This document shows, piece by piece, positions 5,447 to 10,291 of a DNA stretch of 10,291 nucleotides (positions are counted from its first letter, which is position 1; every line of letters begins with the position of its first letter). The stretch spans positions 1-10,291 of the forward strand of contig JAGGUU010000115.1 of NCBI GenBank assembly GCA_021158305.1, written 5' to 3'. The notes beneath the pieces are model-generated. The model did no database searches. It was not told the origin of the DNA and saw only the letters and a list, made by a program, of their open reading frames with translations. The stretch is from Candidatus Bathyarchaeota archaeon. GTDB lineage: Archaea > Thermoproteota > Bathyarchaeia > Bathyarchaeales > DTEX01. The position numbers and the translations under genes were made by a program.

Positions 5447-6547
5447 TTATTTCACCACCTTCTTGAGCTTCTCAGGTCTGTCAGGATTGAAACCTCTAAA
5501 TATGGAGGAGTAATATGTGAAGACTTGAAGCGGGAGGATGTAGAGAAGCGGGGAGAATATCAATGGCATGCCGGATGAAACGGTGAATACCTCATCCACC
5601 TCTCTAGTTAACAGTTCCGTCCTACATGTTGATTCAGACACTAAGACGGTGGAAGCTCCGAACCCTTTTAGGCTTCTGTTCAATTCGACTAATGATTCAA
5701 CTTCATCTGGAGCTGCAATCATTATAACAAGTGTATGTTCATCTACAAGCCTTAGTGGTCCATGCAGAAACTCCCTAGTAGCGAATCCCTCGGAGAAAAT
5801 ATTGCAAGCCTCCTTCAGTTTTAATGCCCCTTCTAGAGCCGTTGCATAATTAGCTCCGCTACCAAGCAGGAAAACGGCATCTAAATCCTTAAATCTTCTA
5901 GATGCCTCCTTTATCTTTGGAATTAAAGATTTCAATGTGTGCTCCACTGCTTGAGGAGCCATATAGAGACGATTCCTAAGATCTAACAATTCATCGTCCC
6001 CAACGTTCTTGGCGGCGAGCTCTATCGAGAACATGAATAGACTCAATAACTGCGTAACGTAAGTCTTCGTCGCTGGAATGGCATTCTCTCTTCCAGATCT
6101 CGGAAAAATATGAAACTCGGCCTTCTCTGAAAGGCTGCTACCCGGAGTGTTAGTAACTGCGAGTATAGGGATCTTTCTCTTCAAGGCTGCATCAGCAGCC
6201 TCTAAAACATCCGAGCTCTCACCGGATTGGGATATCGCAATTAGTAGTGTCCGCCTAGAGATTCTCTTTGGAACCCAACGGTCAAACTCTGAGGCTGGCA
6301 GAGCAGATGAGACAAGACCTGCCAGATTGGATAATGCGTATTGACTTGCGAGTCCAGCGTGATAGCTAGTTCCGCTTCCAGTTATATAGACCATCTCATA
6401 ATTCTCAGCGGCTATCTCATTTACTACGTTTCTTATTCTATCATACTCTAGATCTATTGTTCTCTTTAAGGCTTCAGGTTCCTCAAGTATCTCCCTAATC
6501 ATGTAATGCTCATAAATATCCGACGATATCATGATGATTATATTCAC
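5447..6547 (-). CDS. Two-SIS-domain sugar-phosphate isomerase/deaminase, GlmS isomerase-like without glutaminase domain
   Basis: 366 residues from a GTG at 6547 that overlaps the TBP stop (GTGA, 6544-6547). ATG 6532 is an alternative start, with GGTGA 11 nt upstream; the family usually begins near HYMIREI (15-20). SIS1 (about 35-175) has GSGTSYHAG (57-65) and SQSGESSD (106-113), the phosphosugar-binding loops. SIS2 (about 205-345) has EGALKLKEACN, with K243 and E246 matching E. coli GlmS K485 and E488, and H262 in FLHGPL matching H504; K363 near the C-terminus matches K603. All isomerase residues are thus present, but the roughly 240-residue N-terminal glutaminase domain is absent. Possible activities are ammonia-dependent glucosamine-6-P synthesis, glucosamine-6-P deamination (as in SIS-type archaeal deaminases) or another aldose/ketose isomerisation. 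Confidence 0.88.
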   Translation of the reverse strand: MNIIIMISSDIYEHYMIREILEEPEALKRTIDLEYDRIRNVVNEIAAENYEMVYITGSGTSYHAGLASQYALSNLAGLVSSALPASEFDRWVPKRISRRTLLIAISQSGESSDVLEAADAALKRKIPILAVTNTPGSSLSEKAEFHIFPRSGRENAIPATKTYVTQLLSLFMFSIELAAKNVGDDELLDLRNRLYMAPQAVEHTLKSLIPKIKEASRRFKDLDAVFLLGSGANYATALEGALKLKEACNIFSEGFATREFLHGPLRLVDEHTLVIMIAAPDEVESLVELNRSLKGFGASTVLVSESTCRTELLTREVDEVFTVSSGMPLIFSPLLYILPLQVFTYYSSIFRGFNPDRPEKLKKVVK

Positions 6548-7104
6548 CCGTAATAGATAAGTCCTTCCTCCTCAAGTCGTTTATGAAGCTTTTCAACTGC
6601 GGCGTATACATCCTCCTCTTTTTTAGCGCCAGTACATACGAGCTTTCCACTGGCGAATAAAAGAATAACCACCTTAGGATCGTCCATGCGATATATTAGC
6701 CCAGGAAACTGTTCAGGTTCATACATGGTTTTCCCAAGAGTGAAAGCCGCCTGTTCGAGATCTATCATTCCGAAGAGATTGGCCGACGCTACAATGTTCT
6801 GAATCTTTAGTTCAGGCTTACCCACAATCACAATTCCGCTTCTCTTCAGCTCCTCAATGACCTTCATTACGGCTCCACGGGCTTCTCTTTCCGACTTCGC
6901 TCCGGTACAGACCATCTTTCCTGAATTGAAAATTAACGTGGCTGTTTTAGGCTTCTTTAATCTAAAAACAAGCCCAGGAAACTGTTCTGGATGATACTCA
7001 ACTCCCGGATAGCTCTTTACAACAGAATTCAGATCTATTCTCTGATTTAGAGTTGCAGATGCAACTACATTCTCTATCCTGATCTGAGCTTTAACCCTCG
7101 GCAT
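6544..7104 (-). CDS. tbp: TATA-box-binding protein TBP
   Basis: 186 residues with the pseudo-twofold TBP saddle: repeat 1 at about 8-95 (IENVVASATL ... EQFPGLVFRL ... SGKMVCTGAK) and repeat 2 at about 100-180 (IQNIVASANL ... EQFPGLIYRM ... SGKLVCTGAK). The four DNA-intercalating phenylalanines are kept (F42, F59, F133, F150). TBP binds promoter TATA boxes and recruits TFB and RNA polymerase. The length is normal for archaea; the C-terminus ends EEEGLIYYG with no long acidic tail. Start ATG 7104 has AAGGTGA 4 nt upstream. The 3' end overlaps the SIS gene by 4 nt, so TBP, the SIS enzyme and the HAD-like protein are probably co-transcribed and translationally coupled. The 112-nt region upstream holds TATA-like sequences and a palindrome. 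Confidence 0.98.
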   Translation of the reverse strand: MPRVKAQIRIENVVASATLNQRIDLNSVVKSYPGVEYHPEQFPGLVFRLKKPKTATLIFNSGKMVCTGAKSEREARGAVMKVIEELKRSGIVIVGKPELKIQNIVASANLFGMIDLEQAAFTLGKTMYEPEQFPGLIYRMDDPKVVILLFASGKLVCTGAKKEEDVYAAVEKLHKRLEEEGLIYYG

Positions 7105-7152
7105 TACTTCACCTTCTTTAACTTAAACTAGATGATTAAAAAACACTTGTTC

Positions 7153-7169
7153 CTTATAAAGGATATAAG
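7153..7169. promoter_or_regulatory. Palindrome in the TBP promoter region
   Basis: CTTATA-AAGGA-TATAAG is a perfect 6-bp inverted repeat with a 5-bp spacer, about 50-65 nt upstream of the TBP ATG. A second overlapping inverted repeat, TCCTT-ATA-AAGGA, covers 7151-7163. The site lies near where transcription would start if the TATA box is at 7176-7190, so it could be an operator. It could equally be a TATA element itself (TTTATAAGG on the minus strand). Function is inferred from position and symmetry only. Confidence 0.35.
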
Positions 7170-7175
7170 CGGCAT

Positions 7176-7190
7176 CATTTATATTTAATG
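7176..7190 (-). promoter_or_regulatory. TATA-like element of the TBP operon
   Basis: Reads CATTAAATATAAATG on the minus strand, within the 112-nt gap between the signal peptidase and TBP genes. A second AT-rich match, ATTTAAAAAC, lies immediately upstream (7191-7200). A start about 25 nt downstream would give a leader of roughly 50 nt containing the palindrome and the AAGGTGA ribosome binding site. Confidence 0.4.
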
Positions 7191-7216
7191 GTTTTTAAAT
7201 GCTCTCCTGTATCTTC

Positions 7217-7753
7217 TTAATCTGTTTCATCTGATAGACATAGATATAAGAGTGCTATCAGATCAGCCGCTAATAGAATTAGCCTTAAAGTGATAACGCA
7301 TCCTCCAATATTTATTTTCGTCTCATCCATGGCTCTCATAACAAAGCCTACCTTAGGAACTACAAAAATAACCTTCCCGATCACGTAATCCTCTGGAACC
7401 AGCCACCCGAATAGTCTTAGATCATCCGCGGGATTATTGTCTCCCTTCGTGACAAAGTACCATTTTCCATTTTTCCAGATTTTCTTGATAGCTCGATGAA
7501 CTATAGGAGGGCTTCGCGGATTGCTTGGATTATAAAAGACTATGATATCCCCATTATACGGGCTCGCATGAATATCCTCAGCTTTCAATCCTCCACGTAT
7601 TATAAGTAAATCGCCAACTTTTAGGGTCGGCTCCATGCTTTCTGAAATTGGAGTATGAAAAGGAGTATTTGTCTGAAGAATGAAGATGAGCGCCCATTCA
7701 AGCACGAAACTTCCGATAACAGCGAGTAAGATTAGCAATATAGCTTCTGACAA
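7217..7753 (-). CDS. Signal peptidase I, archaeal/ER (Sec11) type
   Basis: 178 residues. An N-terminal membrane segment (about 3-27) is followed by the S26 catalytic box PISESMEPTLKVGD with nucleophile S39, then VHRAI with H86 and GDNNPADD with D105 and D110/D111. His in place of the bacterial Lys marks the archaeal/ER type. A second hydrophobic segment at about 152-173 suggests a C-terminal membrane anchor. The enzyme removes signal peptides from secreted proteins on the outer face of the membrane. The called start is TTG 7753: only three codons separate it from an upstream in-frame stop and no ATG is available, so the start is either this TTG or the TTG at 7741. A GAGGA directly abuts TTG 7753, which is poor spacing. 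A 14-nt palindromic AT-rich stretch at 7788-7801 lies upstream. It follows TrmI by 91 nt. Confidence 0.9.
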   Translation of the reverse strand: MSEAILLILLAVIGSFVLEWALIFILQTNTPFHTPISESMEPTLKVGDLLIIRGGLKAEDIHASPYNGDIIVFYNPSNPRSPPIVHRAIKKIWKNGKWYFVTKGDNNPADDLRLFGWLVPEDYVIGKVIFVVPKVGFVMRAMDETKINIGGCVITLRLILLAADLIALLYLCLSDETD

Positions 7754-7844
7754 TCCTCTTTTTAAAGGAGTCCCATCACCAGATTTTCTAAACAGTTTAA
7801 GTCATCTCCATTTTTACTTGGCATATTTCTTCCGTACGCGAGAT

Positions 7845-8624
7845 TTAAATTATAGCTTTCCTAGCAATAGTAATGTATCCTGTATGACCAGTCATTAATG
7901 TTTCAGGTCTCGTTCTACCTTTTTCGACTTGTATTCCCCTAAATAAGGACTCGAAAGTTTCTATTCCTGCGAATCCGCTTTTCATCAAGGCCTCTTTTGT
8001 CTTCACAACTTGATCGATCGTTGGGCTGAAGGATACAAATATTCCACTTCCCTTCAGAGCTTTGTAGGCGTGAGGAACGACAAGCCATGGAGTAGCTAGG
8101 TCAAGAATCACAGCGTCAACATCTTTTTCTTCAATCTTCTCTGTTAAATCGCCTTTTTTAAGCTCAATATAATCGGCTACACCCATTCTCCTAAAGTTTT
8201 TAACTGCTATTTCCAAGAATTCTTCTCGAACCTCATAACTATAAACTCTACCGTAAGGCTTAACGTAGCTCGCTATGGCTGCGGCTAATGCTCCAGCACC
8301 CGTTCCTCCTTCTACAACTCGACTTCCTGGCCCTATTCCGCTAAAGAAGATTATGAGCGCTATATCTTTTGGATATATTATCTGCGTTTTCCTTGAGATC
8401 TTGAAGATATAATCCCGTATCGTTGGGCGAAAGGCTATAAATTCCACTCCCTTATTGCTTTGTATGCGCATGCCATATTCCTTTCCTAATAGATCATCAA
8501 TATTAATGAATCCTTTGTGAGTGTGTAATTTCTTTCCTCTTTCAACCTTAACAAGATAGCTTCTACGCTTATCCAGATAGAGAAGAACATCATCGTTTTC
8601 TCGAATCCTTCTTTTCAACATCAT
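7845..8624 (-). CDS. trmI: tRNA (adenine-N1)-methyltransferase TrmI (A57/A58)
   Basis: 259 residues, close to the usual length of about 250-280. Residues 1-75 form the small N-terminal beta domain (SYLVKVERGKKLHTHKGFI). The SAM-dependent Rossmann domain follows: motif I VVEGGTGAGALAAAIA (103-118), E131 at the end of the second strand, D175LATPW180 in the motif IV position, then SPTIDQVVKTK, and the family-specific C-terminal RPETLMTGHTGYITIARK (239-256). Archaeal TrmI acts as a tetramer and makes m1A at position 58, and in some archaea also 57, of tRNA, stabilising the T-loop. ATG 8624 is immediately followed by a second ATG (8621). The only ribosome-binding-like sequence is a GAGG about 14 nt upstream. 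A TATA-like box overlaps the stop of the beta-CASP gene. Confidence 0.94.
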   Translation of the reverse strand: MMLKRRIRENDDVLLYLDKRRSYLVKVERGKKLHTHKGFINIDDLLGKEYGMRIQSNKGVEFIAFRPTIRDYIFKISRKTQIIYPKDIALIIFFSGIGPGSRVVEGGTGAGALAAAIASYVKPYGRVYSYEVREEFLEIAVKNFRRMGVADYIELKKGDLTEKIEEKDVDAVILDLATPWLVVPHAYKALKGSGIFVSFSPTIDQVVKTKEALMKSGFAGIETFESLFRGIQVEKGRTRPETLMTGHTGYITIARKAII

Positions 8625-8664
8625 TCACGAGCCAGAATCCTCATCTCGGTCTTTAAGCGTTACG

Positions 8665-8675
8665 TTTTTTATATA
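8665..8675 (-). promoter_or_regulatory. TATA-like box of TrmI, overlapping the upstream gene's stop codon
   Basis: TATATAAAAAA on the minus strand; the stop codon of the beta-CASP gene (8669-8671) lies inside it. With a start about 25 nt downstream, near 8645, the TrmI leader would be about 21 nt. It suggests TrmI has its own promoter although the genes are only 44 nt apart. Confidence 0.45.
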
Positions 8676-9988
8676 CGGTACTTCTTCTCCTTTTCTGGTA
8701 AAATAATCTTGCTTTTCATATCCCTCATGAAAACGCTGAAAAGTTTAGGGTGGACTCCATGTATTGGAAAGATCTTCTTTGGATTAATTGATTGAAGCGA
8801 CTCTCTGAGATGAAAAGGATTAACATGACCTGAGACGTGAACGTGAAATTGAGGTAAACCATAATGTTCAAGCCAGTTTATTAGCCTATTAAAATCTATT
8901 TCCATCTCCTCATTGAAAGGCTCTGAAGATGAGAGTATATAGCAGCTTCCAGCGTCGGGTTTTATCTCCCTGAGCTCATTAAGGTCATAAAAGGAACATG
9001 CTAGCACCATTTCCTTTTGTCTCGAAGATATCTCGCGTGAGTTAACAATTCTTCCCATGTTCATTGCTTCCTTCTCCCATTGGAAATACCTCTTTTTTTC
9101 TTTGCGAAATATCAGAAGACTTTCACTATCAAGCTTAGGAAGACTTAAATGTGGATCCTTACTCAACTCATGAAGCAAATAGGCCTGCCTCAAAGTGATT
9201 ACGAGTTTTCTATCGTTCATTCTCGCAGACTCATAGAATGATCTAAGTCTATCTATATCTGCAGATGCAAAATTTGCCATAACCAAGCCGGAAGTGCGCT
9301 GAATTATATAGTTAAGTTTTTTCATCACCTCATGTTCAGAAGAGACCTCGACAGATGTCATATTTGTACTCTCACAAATTACAACGTCCGGGCATTCTTC
9401 TGAAGATTTATTTATAAAGTCTTCCGTCAATTCAGGCCTAGAACCATGCCTCCTAAAATCTCCAGTATATACGATCGTTCCTGAAGAAGTATGGATGATA
9501 AAACCATAAGATCCCGGAACGGAATGGTCGACATGGATCGGTTCAACCTCGATGCTTCCGATTTTTATGCGATCCCCAGTTCTGAAGGTTTTAAACTTTA
9601 ACCCTTCGAAGTTAAACTCTAAACTTGGAAGATGAACCTTACTGTATGCCTTCAATATAGTTGCTGTTGTCTCACCGCAATATACTGGTATCTCCCTTTT
9701 TAAAAAGGAGATATAAGCTGAATGATCCATATGTGAATGAGAAAGAAAAACCGCGTCTATTACCGATTCCCTAGAATCAAACCTATACACTCCCTTGATG
9801 CGAGGAAGAATTCCTAGCTCTAAGAGGTCTTTTTCATTTCTCGGGGAGAGGAAGGGAATTGAGTAGTATTGATCTCTCAGAGAAAAAGACATGCCGAAGT
9901 CTAAAAGTATCCGTGTATCTCCGTCTCCGATGAGAATCTTATTGCCACCTACCTCATTCACTCCGCCATAGAATGTAAAAGTCGTCAT
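8669..9988 (-). CDS. RNase J-like MBL/beta-CASP nuclease
   Basis: 439 residues from ATG 9988, where the family-like sequence begins (MTTFTFYGGVNEVGGNKILI). The frame extends upstream to ATG 10039/10036 and 10102, but the longest version would overlap the neighbouring gene by 56 nt and adds sequence unlike the family. Metallo-beta-lactamase motifs are complete: LLDFGMSF, SHSHMDH (H84, H86, D88, H89), H155 (VDHSVPG) and D177 (YTGDFRRHG). Beta-CASP motifs follow: E206 (VICESTN), MANFASADIDRLRSF, H388 (VSGHVNPFHL) and H410 (FPIHGVHPKLF). All zinc ligands appear present. Archaeal RNase J-type enzymes are 5'-3' exo- or endoribonucleases in RNA decay and processing, and that role is inferred here from the motifs. 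Other MBL/beta-CASP subfamilies, such as aCPSF, cannot be fully excluded by eye, though there are no KH domains. Confidence 0.88.
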   Translation of the reverse strand: MTTFTFYGGVNEVGGNKILIGDGDTRILLDFGMSFSLRDQYYSIPFLSPRNEKDLLELGILPRIKGVYRFDSRESVIDAVFLSHSHMDHSAYISFLKREIPVYCGETTATILKAYSKVHLPSLEFNFEGLKFKTFRTGDRIKIGSIEVEPIHVDHSVPGSYGFIIHTSSGTIVYTGDFRRHGSRPELTEDFINKSSEECPDVVICESTNMTSVEVSSEHEVMKKLNYIIQRTSGLVMANFASADIDRLRSFYESARMNDRKLVITLRQAYLLHELSKDPHLSLPKLDSESLLIFRKEKKRYFQWEKEAMNMGRIVNSREISSRQKEMVLACSFYDLNELREIKPDAGSCYILSSSEPFNEEMEIDFNRLINWLEHYGLPQFHVHVSGHVNPFHLRESLQSINPKKIFPIHGVHPKLFSVFMRDMKSKIILPEKEKKYRI

Positions 9989-10046
9989 TTTATGCTCTAC
10001 ATGATAATGTGTTTCAATAATAAAAATAGTATGCATCATTAATTGT

Positions 10047-10291
10047 TTACTTCTCGTCCTCTCTTCCAATCTTTTTATAAAGGCTATTGCATGTGCTTGC
10101 AATTACGTAGATAATATGAGGAGGAGTAAAGAAGCTAAAGACTTTGATATACTTAGGGGATTTCACTCTCTTCACATTCTCTATATCTCCTCCTCCCTTC
10201 AAGTATCCCTTAACGAAGCTCTCAACTATTCTCTTCGGAATCTCAATAGAGGAGATATAAGCGTAATGCCCAGAATAATATAAAAATTCAG
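10047..10291 (-). CDS. C-terminal 80 residues of an unrecognised protein (5' end outside window)
   Basis: The minus strand is open from the right edge (first full codon 10289-10287) to TAA at 10047-10049 and reads EFLYYSGHYAYISSIEIPKR..., containing FVKGYLKGGGDIENVK, SPKYIKVFSFFTPPHIIYVI and ending LYKKIGREDEK. The composition is that of a real protein: alternating hydrophobic segments, aromatic-rich strands, a KGGGD turn and a basic, charged C-terminus. Codon use (AGA Arg, AAG Lys) matches the neighbours. No start is visible in the window, so it is cut by the edge. I do not recognise the family. It is upstream of and co-directional with the beta-CASP gene, and its last codons contain a strong TATA-like box for that gene. 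It is supported by the long open frame and composition only. Confidence 0.7.
   Translation of the reverse strand, partial: EFLYYSGHYAYISSIEIPKRIVESFVKGYLKGGGDIENVKRVKSPKYIKVFSFFTPPHIIYVIASTCNSLYKKIGREDEK
10072..10081 (-). promoter_or_regulatory. TATA-like box inside the end of the upstream gene
   Basis: TTTATAAAAA on the minus strand, lying within the codons for Leu-Tyr-Lys-Lys near the end of the partial right-edge gene. A start about 25 nt downstream, near 10051, would give a 12-nt leader to ATG 10039 or a 60-nt leader to ATG 9988 of the beta-CASP gene. It argues against the in-frame ATG at 10102, which lies upstream of the box. Confidence 0.4.

Noticed and set aside
6699..6990. Near-identical 17-nt stretches about 270 nt apart (agcccaggaaactgttc)
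   Set aside because: They encode the matching EQFPGL segments of the two TBP repeats, so they reflect the protein's internal duplication and not a DNA element.
7788..7801. CTAAACAGTTTAAG palindrome upstream of signal peptidase as an operator
   Set aside because: Only a short TAAAC-A-GTTTA repeat in AT-rich DNA; too likely by chance to list as a site.
9989..10102. 38-residue N-terminal extension of the beta-CASP nuclease
   Set aside because: It overlaps the partial upstream gene, its first ATG lies upstream of the likely TATA box, and family-like sequence begins at ATG 9988.

Overview
The window is archaeal, most likely from the TACK (crenarchaeal/thaumarchaeal/bathyarchaeal) side. It encodes aIF2 alpha, Nop10, a PAC2-family proteasome-assembly homologue, EF-1 alpha, TBP, an archaeal/ER-type signal peptidase, TrmI and an archaeal beta-CASP nuclease. 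EF-1 alpha carries the longer 'eocyte' segment (GEFEAGIGPGGQ) between the G3 and G4 motifs, which crenarchaeal-type archaea and eukaryotes have and euryarchaeota and bacteria lack. Shine-Dalgarno sites read GGTGA or GGAGG, TATA-like boxes precede several genes, and Arg is mostly AGA/AGG. No mobile element, CRISPR array, rRNA or tRNA was recognised. A species cannot be named from this sequence alone.

Layout. The left end (1-1363, + strand) is a tight translation/RNP operon: the C-terminal part of aIF2 alpha (open at the left edge), the short zinc-ribbon protein Nop10 (54 aa), and a PAC2-family protein overlapping Nop10 by 4 nt. It converges, 17 nt apart, on a long series of minus-strand genes filling the rest of the window. 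Reading the minus strand from the right edge, these are: the C-terminus of an unrecognised protein (cut by the right edge); an RNase J-like MBL/beta-CASP nuclease; TrmI tRNA (adenine-N1) methyltransferase; signal peptidase I; a TBP / SIS-sugar-isomerase / HAD-like tri-cistron with overlapping or nearly touching ends; a two-CBS-domain protein; a short MscS-like channel; EF-1 alpha; and a cysteine-free thioredoxin-fold protein.

How the genes work together. Most are housekeeping information-processing genes (initiation, elongation, transcription initiation, RNA processing and modification) plus protein export. The least ordinary part is 4747-7104. TBP overlaps by 4 nt a GlmS-like two-SIS-domain protein that keeps all isomerase residues but has no glutaminase domain. 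One nucleotide later comes a full-length HAD-fold protein in which four of the five canonical catalytic positions outside the nucleophile are clearly substituted and the fifth is Asp to Glu. That is a probable pseudo-phosphatase co-expressed with a sugar-phosphate enzyme and a general transcription factor. It is the best candidate here for undescribed biology, but its function is unknown.

Start codons are uncertain for several genes (GTG or ATG for the SIS gene, TTG for the thioredoxin-like and signal peptidase genes, internal ATGs for MscS and the beta-CASP gene). These are discussed in the entries. There is no gene-free stretch longer than about 170 bases.
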